A stretch of DNA of 25,505 bases from assembly GCA_045617585.1 (NCBI GenBank), contig JAZLIW010000016.1, positions 1 to 25,505 on the forward strand, written 5' to 3'. The notes beneath the pieces are model-generated. The model was given only the letters and a program-made list of their open reading frames with translations, did not search any database and was not told where the DNA came from. The translations under genes were made by a program, and so were the position numbers. Origin of the DNA: CAKRZE01 sp045617585. Lineage in GTDB: Bacteria > Bacillota > Clostridia > Oscillospirales > CAG-272. This document shows positions 15,392-22,985 of this stretch, piece by piece. How positions within the stretch are numbered: the first letter of the stretch is position 1; every line of letters starts with the position of its first letter.

Positions 15392-15420
15392 ATTCTATCA
15401 CATTTGCGAACGATTTTCAA
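15392..15420 (-). promoter_or_regulatory. Promoter of the PocR-type regulator
   Basis: On the reverse strand TTGAAA (15420-15415) and TAGAAT (15397-15392) are spaced 17 bp. The -10 is part of the 10-bp palindrome TAGAATTCTA (15388-15397). The leader to the ATG at 15360 is about 25 nt. Confidence 0.6.
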
Positions 15421-15433
15421 GTAAAACGAACGA
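15407..15433. promoter_or_regulatory. Direct repeats CGAACGA, candidate AraC-type operator
   Basis: CGAACGA occurs at 15407-15413 and 15427-15433, 20 bp start to start, about two helical turns, as expected for the paired half-sites of AraC-family proteins. The second copy lies 7 nt before the expected -35 of the beta-helix gene. An overlapping inverted repeat GATTTTC/GAAAATC (15412-15418, 15432-15438) is also present. Confidence 0.5.
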
Positions 15434-15463
15434 AAATCTATATAAAAACAGAAGGAATCATAC

Positions 15464-15469
15464 TATAAT
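15464..15469 (+). promoter_or_regulatory. Perfect -10 box of the beta-helix operon, no matching -35
   Basis: TATAAT at 15464-15469 matches the consensus exactly, but the hexamer 17 bp upstream (15441-15446) is TATAAA and not TTGACA-like. This weak -35 points to activator-dependent transcription, fitting the adjacent PocR regulator. Confidence 0.55.
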
Positions 15470-15507
15470 AACAATGAAAAAATGTTGAAATACAGAAAGG
15501 AATTCCC

Positions 15508-18500
15508 ATGAAACGTTATCTCTCCATGCTGCTCACGGTGCTGACGCTTTTTGGAGTGTTCGACACTTCATTCCCTGCGCTTTCCGTCAGCGCGGCGGGC
15601 GATAAAGAGTATTTCTTCGATTTTGAAGGGCTTTCCAACGGAGCCCGTCTTTCCGGCGGCGATCTGACCGCAAGCGGTTATTACAATCAGGTCGTGGACG
15701 TCCGCTCCGATTATCCGGCATACGGAAAAGTCCTCTACATTTCCAGCCGTTCGGACAGAGGCGATACCGCGCTGAGCATCGCGACCGGTTACGCCGAAAA
15801 GATCATCGAATTCGATTATCTCTATTCCGGTGACTTTGACAAGATCGGCGGCATCTATACCGCGGCGTATCAGAACGGAAACGATTCCGTCTATACGATT
15901 TTCTCACCGGTTTACAACTTCCAGGTGAAGGATTCGAAAGCGAGTGATTCCGTCCTCGGCGACAGCGGTATGACGGTGGAAAAGACCGACTATTGGTACA
16001 AGGCCAAGATCGTATTTGCGGATTCCACCGTTTACGCAAAGGTCTGGGGCGCCGATACCGACGAGCCTGCCTCGTGGAACGTTACGGGCAGGACCTCACT
16101 TCCCGTTTCGGACGACGGCAGCTCCTTTGTTCTTCAGATCGCGGGCTGCGGCAAGGATATCGGCAACGTTTATCTCGATAATCTCCGCGTCAGACCGCTG
16201 AACGACGAGATCCGGAAGGAACTTCCCGCCGACGTCACGACCCGCACCGTGTCACTGGAGATCAACGATCCCAAAATGGGTACCGTCAAGGGAGACGGCA
16301 AGTTCCCGGAAGGGAATACCGTCACCGTTTCCGCGACCCCGAAGGACGGATACGTCTTCCTGAACTGGACCGACAAGGACGGAAAAGCGGTATCCTCCGA
16401 ACCGACCTATCGGTTTGAACTGAACGGAGACGTCACTCTGACCGCGTGCTTCGAGGCACTGCCCGTGGAGCTCCGCTCTTTTATGGCGGAGGGTCTGACG
16501 ACCGTTGCCGAGATCGACAACGAGAAGAAGACGGTCGCTCTCCGATTCGCCTCCGACGTTGATCTGAAAAACGTCTATCCCTACTTCTATATTGACGGGG
16601 CGAGCGAGACGGAGACCGCGTCCTTTGCCGGAATGGATCTTTCCTCCGGCAAGGCGACCGTCGGCAGCGGCGATAACGTCTGGACGGTCACCGCCGTGCA
16701 GAACAAGGTCATGAAGACCTTTTACGTGAACGGCAAAAAAGGAAACGACGCAAACGACGGTCTCTCCGCCGAGAAAGCATTTGCGACGCTCGGCAAAGCG
16801 AAGGAAGCCGTCGCCGCCGTCGGGAATTGGACCGGTGACGTCGTGGTCAGCATCGCCGCGGGCGATTATCTGATCGACGAGACGCTTGCCTTTACCGCAG
16901 AAGACTCTGCGGACCGCGGCTACGCGGTCATCTGGCAGGGCGCGACCGGCAACCCGAACGACGTTATCCTTTCGGGCGGTATGCACCTGAAAAACGGTTG
17001 GAAAGAGACGACCGAGGTCACGGTCGGCAAAGGGCTCAAGGCATGGGAATACGACGCGAAGGACATTCCTTTCTCCCGTGACCTTTACGTCAACGGCGCT
17101 CCCGCGCAGATCGCGCGTCTCGTCCTTGACGACAGCACCGCCGGCAACTGGGAAATGGCGGATATTCCCGATCTGAAGATCAATACCTCCTTCGGTTATA
17201 TCGCGACCGGTGCGCTTTCGGAAATGTACGACTGGAGAAACGTGACCGACCTTGAATTCGAGTATGAGGTCGGCTGGACGTACTCCATCGTCCCGGTCAC
17301 GTACGTGGAGGAAAGCGACGAAGGCTCCAAGGTCACGATGAAGAAATCCGCCTTCGACGCCGCCCTCAAAAAAGCGGGCGTGCAGATCACCGACCCGAAC
17401 GCCATCCTCTTCTGCTTCGAGGGACTGGACGAAAAGAACGAATGGTACTTCGACCGCGAGGGGGAAAAACTCTTCTACATCTCCGCGGAAAATGAAGATC
17501 CCAACGGAATGGATATCGTCGTCCCCACGATCGACCGTCTGATCTCGGTGAAGGGCGAGGACGAAGACCGCGTTTATGGCTTTACCCTGAAGGATCTTCG
17601 CTTTGAGTACACCGCGTATCTCCGCCCCCATACCTATGGGCAGGCAGAGATCCAGGCCTGCTATATCCAGAACGTCGACGCGCTGAACTGGAAGAAGTTC
17701 ATCGCGCACGATTCCTATCTCAAGACCGACGGCGGCATCACCGTGGCGTATGCCGAGGGCGCCCGTGTCGCGCACTGCATCTTTACCTGTATGTCCGCTT
17801 CCGCGTTCGACTATGAGATCGGCTGCGTCGGATGCCAGTTCGTCCGCAACACGATCAAAAACGTCGGCGCGAACGGTATCTCGGTCGGCGGCGTCTCGAT
17901 CCGCGACGCGCAGCCTTACAGCACGAAGGCGTACGTTGAGGGCATCCTCAGCGACGTGGAGCCCGATCCCGGCCGCGTCACGCAGTACACGCTCGTCTTC
18001 TCCAACGATATCGACGGCGTCGGTCTGCGGTTCAAGGGCGCCGTCGCGATCCCGGTCGGTCACGCTGCGGACGTTACGGTCTCCCATAACAGGATCACGA
18101 ACACCTCCTACACCGGCATTTCGATCGGTTGGGGCTGGGGCGCGTTCGACGGCAACGGCAAATCCCGCAAGGGCTCTTATTACGACTTTCCGGACACCGC
18201 GTCCGTTCAGGAGCGCTACGTCGTGACGTACAACGATATTTCGAGCGTCTGCCAGCGTCTTGCCGACGGCGGTACCATTTATTCACTCGGTCTGATGCCC
18301 GGCAGCCGCGTCGTCGGGAACCTGATGCACGATTCCCCGACCAAGTTCGGCGGCATCTACTTTGACGAGGGCTCCGGCGGCTACGTCGAGATCAGGAACA
18401 ATATCGTCTACAGCGTCTATCAGGATTACTTCTACCATAAGCCCGATGCCTTCTTCAACGACAGAGAAGCCGCCTGCAACAAGCTGATGGACGAGGGGCA

Positions 18501-18888
18501 TAACTTCCTCGGCGTCACGCCGCAGAAGGGCGCTTCCGATCCCGCGTACGCGGCAGTTACCGCAAGCGCGGGCTGCCTGAAGGATCAGCTTCCCCCCGAG
18601 ATCGTGAACGCTCCCGCGCACGAGCACGTCTTCGGCGAGTGGACGGTCGTGACCGTTCCCACCGAAAACGAAGCCGGACTTGAAAAGCGCGTCTGCGAAT
18701 GCGGCGAGGAGGAGACCCGCGAGATCCCGAAACTGGATCTCGGTGAGACCAATCCCGGTGCCGACACCGATCCTGCCGGGGACAACGAAAAGGGGAACAC
18801 CGTTACGGTCGCCGTCATCTGCTGCGCTTTCGCAGGTGCCGCGATCGGCGTCGTTTGCGCGATCCTTTTGAGAAAAAAGAAAAAGTAA
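15508..18888 (+). CDS. Large secreted right-handed beta-helix protein with C-terminal membrane anchor
   Basis: The predicted 1126-residue protein has a signal peptide (1 to about 30, ending SVSAA). A beta-sandwich of about 200 residues follows (DFEGLSNGAR start, concanavalin/laminin-like). Next is an InlB B-repeat-like module (about 243-318: GTVKGDGKFPEG, DGYVFLNWTD). From about 403 (YVNGKKGNDANDGLS, SAEKAFATLGKA) to 1020 there is a right-handed parallel beta-helix with repeats such as NTIKNVGANGIS, HNRITNTSYTGISIGWGWG and NLMHDSPTKFGGIYFDEGSG. The helix has the look of the GH141/pectate-lyase superfamily, but the enzyme class is not identified. The tail carries the common extracellular HVFGEW...CECG module (about 1037-1075), a hydrophobic segment (about 1098-1119) and a Lys-rich cytoplasmic end, so it is anchored in the membrane facing outward. 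First gene of its operon; a hairpin follows it. Confidence 0.88.
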   Translation: MKRYLSMLLTVLTLFGVFDTSFPALSVSAAGDKEYFFDFEGLSNGARLSGGDLTASGYYNQVVDVRSDYPAYGKVLYISSRSDRGDTALSIATGYAEKIIEFDYLYSGDFDKIGGIYTAAYQNGNDSVYTIFSPVYNFQVKDSKASDSVLGDSGMTVEKTDYWYKAKIVFADSTVYAKVWGADTDEPASWNVTGRTSLPVSDDGSSFVLQIAGCGKDIGNVYLDNLRVRPLNDEIRKELPADVTTRTVSLEINDPKMGTVKGDGKFPEGNTVTVSATPKDGYVFLNWTDKDGKAVSSEPTYRFELNGDVTLTACFEALPVELRSFMAEGLTTVAEIDNEKKTVALRFASDVDLKNVYPYFYIDGASETETASFAGMDLSSGKATVGSGDNVWTVTAVQNKVMKTFYVNGKKGNDANDGLSAEKAFATLGKAKEAVAAVGNWTGDVVVSIAAGDYLIDETLAFTAEDSADRGYAVIWQGATGNPNDVILSGGMHLKNGWKETTEVTVGKGLKAWEYDAKDIPFSRDLYVNGAPAQIARLVLDDSTAGNWEMADIPDLKINTSFGYIATGALSEMYDWRNVTDLEFEYEVGWTYSIVPVTYVEESDEGSKVTMKKSAFDAALKKAGVQITDPNAILFCFEGLDEKNEWYFDREGEKLFYISAENEDPNGMDIVVPTIDRLISVKGEDEDRVYGFTLKDLRFEYTAYLRPHTYGQAEIQACYIQNVDALNWKKFIAHDSYLKTDGGITVAYAEGARVAHCIFTCMSASAFDYEIGCVGCQFVRNTIKNVGANGISVGGVSIRDAQPYSTKAYVEGILSDVEPDPGRVTQYTLVFSNDIDGVGLRFKGAVAIPVGHAADVTVSHNRITNTSYTGISIGWGWGAFDGNGKSRKGSYYDFPDTASVQERYVVTYNDISSVCQRLADGGTIYSLGLMPGSRVVGNLMHDSPTKFGGIYFDEGSGGYVEIRNNIVYSVYQDYFYHKPDAFFNDREAACNKLMDEGHNFLGVTPQKGASDPAYAAVTASAGCLKDQLPPEIVNAPAHEHVFGEWTVVTVPTENEAGLEKRVCECGEEETREIPKLDLGETNPGADTDPAGDNEKGNTVTVAVICCAFAGAAIGVVCAILLRKKKK

Positions 18889-18895
18889 AACGCTT

Positions 18896-18924
18896 CGGTC
18901 CCCGGAATACCGTTCCGGGGACCG
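18896..18924 (+). other. Intercistronic hairpin without T-run
   Basis: A perfect 12-bp stem (18896-18907 with 18913-18924) encloses the 5-nt loop TACCG, but GATCCCCG follows instead of a T-run. It lies 8 nt after the stop of the beta-helix gene. It is more likely an mRNA processing or stability element than a full terminator, and would set the beta-helix transcript apart from the cytoplasmic genes behind it. Confidence 0.6.
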
Positions 18925-18962
18925 GATCCCCGTGAACCCAAAAAGAAAAGGAAGAGAAAAGA

Positions 18963-19799
18963 ATGATCGCAACCTTTCAAGAGATCCTCGCGCTTGCCGA
19001 GGAGAAAAAGTGCGCGTACGGCGCGTTCAACACCCCGAACCTTGAGTGCATCGTCGCCGTCATCCGCGCCGCGGAAAAACTGAACGTCCCGGTGATGCTG
19101 ACCCACGGCGAGCTGCACGAGCCGGTCGCGCCCCTTGAGATCATCGGGCCGGTCATGGTGCAGGCGGCAAAGAACGCGAAGGTGCCGGTCTGCGTCCATC
19201 TGGACCATTGCGAGACGCTGAGCTATATGGCGAGAGCGCTCGAACTCGGCTTTACCGGCGTCATGTACGACGGCAGCACGCTGTCTTACGAAGAAAACCT
19301 GAAAAACACGATCACTGCGGTCAGAATGGCGCATCCGTACGGCGCCGGCGTGGAAGCCGAGCTCGGTGCGCTTGCTTCCCGTGAGGGCGGGAGCGCGTCC
19401 GCGAGTGGTCCCGTCTATACCGACCCCGACGAGGCGGTGAAGTTCTGCGAGGCGACCGGCATCGACGCGCTTGCGCCCAGCTTCGGAACCGCACACGGCA
19501 TTTACCGTTCCAAGCCCGTGCTCGATCTGGAGCGCGTGCGCGTGATCGCCGAAAAGACCGGTCTGCCTCTCGTCATGCACGGCGGCAGCGGCGTCAGCGA
19601 GGAGGATTACCGCAAGGGGATCTCCTACGGGCTCCGCAAGATCAACTATTACAGTTATATGTCAAACGTCGGCGTCAAGGCAGTGAAGGAAATGCTGGAC
19701 ACCCGCGAGGTCACCTTCTTCCACGAGCTTGCGTTTGAGGCGCAGAACGCGATGGAGGCAAACGCCGAAAGAGCGATGCGCGTCTTTGCCGGTCTGTAA
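18963..19799 (+). CDS. Class II (metal-dependent) ketose-bisphosphate aldolase
   Basis: The predicted 278-residue cytoplasmic enzyme is a class II aldolase of the FbaA/GatY/KbaY group, which reversibly cleaves a ketose bisphosphate (fructose- or tagatose-1,6-bisphosphate) to dihydroxyacetone phosphate and glyceraldehyde-3-phosphate. Motifs are HLDHCE (His79, Asp81 and His82; catalytic Asp and zinc His), VEAELGA with Glu133, FGTAHG with His178, and VMHGGSG with zinc His206. All expected zinc ligands are present. The start at 18963 has a GGAAGAG-type site upstream. It follows the beta-helix gene after 74 nt with the hairpin and precedes the GH38 gene by 54 nt. Without a kinase gene nearby the exact sugar (tagatose, fructose or other) is open. 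Length is slightly short for glycolytic class II FBA and fits the GatY-like branch. Confidence 0.9.
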   Translation: MIATFQEILALAEEKKCAYGAFNTPNLECIVAVIRAAEKLNVPVMLTHGELHEPVAPLEIIGPVMVQAAKNAKVPVCVHLDHCETLSYMARALELGFTGVMYDGSTLSYEENLKNTITAVRMAHPYGAGVEAELGALASREGGSASASGPVYTDPDEAVKFCEATGIDALAPSFGTAHGIYRSKPVLDLERVRVIAEKTGLPLVMHGGSGVSEEDYRKGISYGLRKINYYSYMSNVGVKAVKEMLDTREVTFFHELAFEAQNAMEANAERAMRVFAGL

Positions 19800-19853
19800 A
19801 AAAACGGCTGCCGGCATCGATCCGGCGATCCCGCAGAGACCAAGGAGGATCGG

Positions 19854-22145
19854 ATGAAAAAGAATTATATGATCGGGAACACGCACTTTGACCCGGTATG
19901 GCTCTGGACCTGGGACGAGGCGATGGCGTCGATCCGCGCTACCTTCCGTTCGGCACTGGACCGGATGATGGAAACGCCGGATTTCCGGTATTCCTTTGCG
20001 ACGCCCCCCGTCTTCGAGTGGATCAGAAACACCGATCCCGAACTGTTTGAAGAGATCAGGGAACGGGTCAGGGAAGGACGCTGGGATCTGTGCGAGGCGT
20101 GGTGGCTGCAGCCGGACTGCTATTCGGCCTGCGGCGAAAGCTACGTTCGTCAGGGTCTTTACGGGCAGAAATATCTTTATGAGACGTTCGGCGTCCGTTC
20201 CGACTGCGTTTTCAACGTCGACAGCTTCGGTCACAGCCCGCAGCTCCCGCAGATCTTAAAAAAGAGCGGCGTCAGATATTACTGCTTCGTCCGCCCGGAA
20301 AAGAAGTATCTTCCTTTGGAAAAGGATTGCTTCCTCTGGAAGGGGATCGACGGAACGACGGTCACCGCGTACCGGGCAGAGGATATATACGCGGAGGAAC
20401 TCGGGGAGGCGCTCGACCGTGCCGACGAAAAGGAAGATCAGGACAGCCTTATCATCTTCGGTGTCACCGATCACGGCGGCGCCCCGACGAAAAAGGACAT
20501 CGCGGTGATTGAAGGCAGGGAGAACGCGGTCTTTTCCGCGGTCCGGGATTTCTTTCTGCATCAGCAGCCCGATACTACGGTAAAGGGCGAACTGCTGACC
20601 GGCGATTTCGGCGTTTTTGCCGATCTGCCGACGACGAAACGGTATAACCGCATCGCGGAGAACGCGCTGTTGAACGCCGAAAAGTCGCTCGTTTTTGCCG
20701 GGAGAAAAGACGGCAGACTTACCGGGTGCTGGCAGGACGTGCTTTTCAATCAGTTCCACGATATCATGGGCGGCTCCTGCATCAAAGAAGCGTACGAGGA
20801 TTCCCGCGATCTTTACGGCAGGGCGATCATGACCGCGAACGAGATCATGAATTACGCGGTGCAGTCGGTTTGCCGAAAGATCCGCACGGTCGGGAAAAAC
20901 CCGGACACGGTGTGGAACCTCATCGTCTGGAATTTCAACGGGGAGCCCTTTGAAGGCTATCTCGAAAGCGAACTGCAATGGGCGCACGAGTTCGATTGGT
21001 ACGACAAGGGACTTGCGCTGGAGGACGAGACCGGAAAGCGCTATCCCTGCCAGATCGTCGAGGCGAAGGCGGTGATCCCGAAATTCCGTTCCCGCTTCGT
21101 TACGAAGCTCGACGTGCCCGCGTACGGATACAAGACCTATCGGGTGGTACAGACGAACGAGGACGACCGGACGGTCCCCTGCGGCTATCCCCGGGTCGAA
21201 AACGGGAAATACACGTTCGTATTTGACGAAAAGCGCGGCGGGATCCATGAGATCCGGGACCAAAGCGGCGATCTGATCGCAAAAGAGGTCCTGAACCCGA
21301 CGTTCCGGGAAGACCTTGGCGATACTTGGGCGTTCAATATCGAACAATACGGCAAGAAACTGCCCGGGATGAAACTGCGGAAGACGGAGATCCTCGAAAG
21401 CGGGGAGCTGCGCACGGTGATCCGTGAAAACTATAAGTTCCGCGATTCCGTGATCGATCTGTATTACACTTTCTATGCGGGCGAACGGTACTTCGATCTG
21501 AGGTACGTCGTCAACAGCAATGAAAAGGCGGCAGTCTTCAAGCTGGAAAGCCGGGTCAGAAAAGCCGGACACCGCGTTTCCGTCCCGTACGGCAGCGTCG
21601 TTCGCGGAAAGACCGGGCGGGACGTTCCGCTCGGCGAATGGCTGACGGCGGACGGCATCACCTATCTGCCGGATTCCGCGTTTGCGTATTGTCTGTGCGG
21701 TGGGAAGCTCGGCATCACGGTCCTGCGCAACGTGATCTACGGAGATCTCCGGCTGGAGGAACTGAAGGAATACGATCACGATATTCTTTCCCGCGGCATC
21801 ACGGAAGGGAAGATCCGCGTGGACCTCGGGGGAAGGAACGGAGGGAACGTGAGCGCTTTCCGGAACCCGCCTCATATCGTGATCGAGGCGAACCACGGCG
21901 GAACGCTGCCCCCGACCGATTCCTACGCCGGGATCGACAGGGAAAACGTCGCGTTCACGGTCATCAAGGACAAGACCGACGGAGAGGGGACCGTTCTCCG
22001 CTTCGTCGAGACGGCGGGAAAACGGACCGATGCGAAGGCAAGGTTCTTCGGGAAGGAGATCCCGGTCCGGATGAAGCCCTACGAGATCAAAACGGTGCTC
22101 GTCGATGGGGAAAACGTAAAAGAGACCGACCTGACCGAGCAGTAA
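19854..22145 (+). CDS. GH38 alpha-mannosidase-like glycoside hydrolase
   Basis: The predicted 763-residue protein without signal peptide is a family 38 glycoside hydrolase, normally a zinc-dependent retaining alpha-mannosidase cutting non-reducing mannose from N-glycan-type or mannan oligosaccharides. The N-terminal HFDPVWLW (His11, Asp13 as zinc ligands) starts the catalytic barrel; NVDSFGHSP (Asp123 as the expected nucleophile) and NQFHDIMGGSC (His302, Asp303) follow, all in the usual order. The C-terminal half is a set of beta-sandwich domains. At 763 residues it is shorter than the common 850-1050. The start at 19854 has a clear AGGAGG site. It is third in the operon with the beta-helix protein, aldolase and SGNH hydrolase, so it probably acts in the cytoplasm on imported oligosaccharide. 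Related activity on other linkages cannot be excluded. Confidence 0.9.
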   Translation: MKKNYMIGNTHFDPVWLWTWDEAMASIRATFRSALDRMMETPDFRYSFATPPVFEWIRNTDPELFEEIRERVREGRWDLCEAWWLQPDCYSACGESYVRQGLYGQKYLYETFGVRSDCVFNVDSFGHSPQLPQILKKSGVRYYCFVRPEKKYLPLEKDCFLWKGIDGTTVTAYRAEDIYAEELGEALDRADEKEDQDSLIIFGVTDHGGAPTKKDIAVIEGRENAVFSAVRDFFLHQQPDTTVKGELLTGDFGVFADLPTTKRYNRIAENALLNAEKSLVFAGRKDGRLTGCWQDVLFNQFHDIMGGSCIKEAYEDSRDLYGRAIMTANEIMNYAVQSVCRKIRTVGKNPDTVWNLIVWNFNGEPFEGYLESELQWAHEFDWYDKGLALEDETGKRYPCQIVEAKAVIPKFRSRFVTKLDVPAYGYKTYRVVQTNEDDRTVPCGYPRVENGKYTFVFDEKRGGIHEIRDQSGDLIAKEVLNPTFREDLGDTWAFNIEQYGKKLPGMKLRKTEILESGELRTVIRENYKFRDSVIDLYYTFYAGERYFDLRYVVNSNEKAAVFKLESRVRKAGHRVSVPYGSVVRGKTGRDVPLGEWLTADGITYLPDSAFAYCLCGGKLGITVLRNVIYGDLRLEELKEYDHDILSRGITEGKIRVDLGGRNGGNVSAFRNPPHIVIEANHGGTLPPTDSYAGIDRENVAFTVIKDKTDGEGTVLRFVETAGKRTDAKARFFGKEIPVRMKPYEIKTVLVDGENVKETDLTEQ

Positions 22146-22219
22146 AAACAAAGCCGACCGGAAATACGGCAGACGGAAAAGCCGTTTTGCCATGCCGGTC
22201 CCGATTCCGAAAGAAAGGA

Positions 22220-22240
22220 CGCTTTCGCCGCGCGAAAGCG
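22220..22240 (+). other. Hairpin just before the SGNH start codon
   Basis: CGCTTTCGC (22220-22228) and GCGAAAGCG (22232-22240) form a perfect 9-bp stem with loop CGC. AAAGG (22215-22219) lies immediately 5' and the ATG 11 nt 3'. With the hairpin folded the ribosome site is brought close to the start codon. There is no T-run, so it is not a terminator. Confidence 0.5.
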
Positions 22241-22251
22241 AACATCAGAAA

Positions 22252-22863
22252 ATGAGAGTCAAAAGAGAAGAGATCGAATGGGTCAGATTCAACAGCGTCG
22301 ATACCGAGAAGCACGATCTTCCGCGCGTTCTGCTGATCGGCGATTCCATTACGGAAGGGTATTATCAGGCGGTGAAGGAACGGCTGAAGGGTGAATTCTA
22401 CGTGGATTACCTTGCACTTGCCTACTCGGTGGATATGCCGATCTTCCACAGACTGATCATGACCTTCGTGCGGGAAAACCGCTACGACGTGATCCATTTC
22501 AACCACGGGCACCACTGCGGCCACATGAAAACGCTTGACCTCTACCGCGAAAAGACGGTGGAGCTGCTGAAAAAGATCGGACTGTACCGCACGGTCCTCG
22601 CAAATTGCACCGTTCTTTACGAGCCGCGCTCCATGGAACCGGATCATAACTGGATCACGCTGCTCCCGCAGATGAACGAAACGATTGCCGGGATCGCCGA
22701 CGAGCTTTCCGTCCCGCTGAACGACCTTTATACCGTCAGTGCCGGGATCGGACCGGAGGGGATCCGGGAGGACGGAGGTCATTTCACTGCCATTGGTTAT
22801 GCCGTCGTTGCCGATCGGGTCGCGTCCGTTCTCCGTGACTTTATCGCAAAGAAAAAGAACTGA
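22252..22863 (+). CDS. SGNH/GDSL-family hydrolase (probable esterase)
   Basis: The predicted 203-residue cytoplasmic protein has the SGNH catalytic plan: block I VLLIGDSITEGY with the nucleophile Ser32, a central VIHFNHGHHCG (about 80-90), and block V REDGGHFT with the Asp174/His177 pair. SGNH enzymes deacylate sugars, lipids or peptides; in glycan operons they typically remove acetyl groups from oligosaccharides. The central block reads NHGHH where most relatives have a Gly-x-Asn-Asp-like segment. ATG at 22252 is chosen because it gives the usual N-terminal distance to block I. An in-frame ATG at 22192 would add 20 residues but has no ribosome site. A 9-bp hairpin sits between AAAGG and the chosen start. 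It follows GH38 by 106 nt and is the last gene before a terminator. Confidence 0.78.
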   Translation: MRVKREEIEWVRFNSVDTEKHDLPRVLLIGDSITEGYYQAVKERLKGEFYVDYLALAYSVDMPIFHRLIMTFVRENRYDVIHFNHGHHCGHMKTLDLYREKTVELLKKIGLYRTVLANCTVLYEPRSMEPDHNWITLLPQMNETIAGIADELSVPLNDLYTVSAGIGPEGIREDGGHFTAIGYAVVADRVASVLRDFIAKKKN

Positions 22864-22892
22864 CCGGATCTTTTTTCCCGAAAAAACAAAGA

Positions 22893-22936
22893 AGCGGATG
22901 CCTTTTCCTGTACGGAGCGGGCATCCGCTGTTTTTG
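22893..22936. terminator. Bidirectional Rho-independent terminator between SGNH and heparinase-like genes
   Basis: AGCGGATGCC (22893-22902) pairs perfectly with GGCATCCGCT (22920-22929) around a 17-nt loop. On the + strand it is followed by GTTTTTGG; on the reverse strand by TCTTTGTTTTTT. It lies between convergent genes and can end both transcripts. Confidence 0.85.
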
Positions 22937-22985
22937 GGTCGGTTCCCTGGCCTGCAAGGAGGCGGGGGCCGAGTCTTTTTTCGGT

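Noticed and set aside
16252..18087. 611-codon open frame antisense to the beta-helix gene
   Set aside because: It follows from the GC-rich third positions of the sense gene; Asp/Arg/Val-rich product without motifs.
20256..22193. 645-codon open frame antisense to the GH38 gene
   Set aside because: The GH38 motifs on the + strand are complete, while the reverse product is unrecognisable and unsupported by a start signal.
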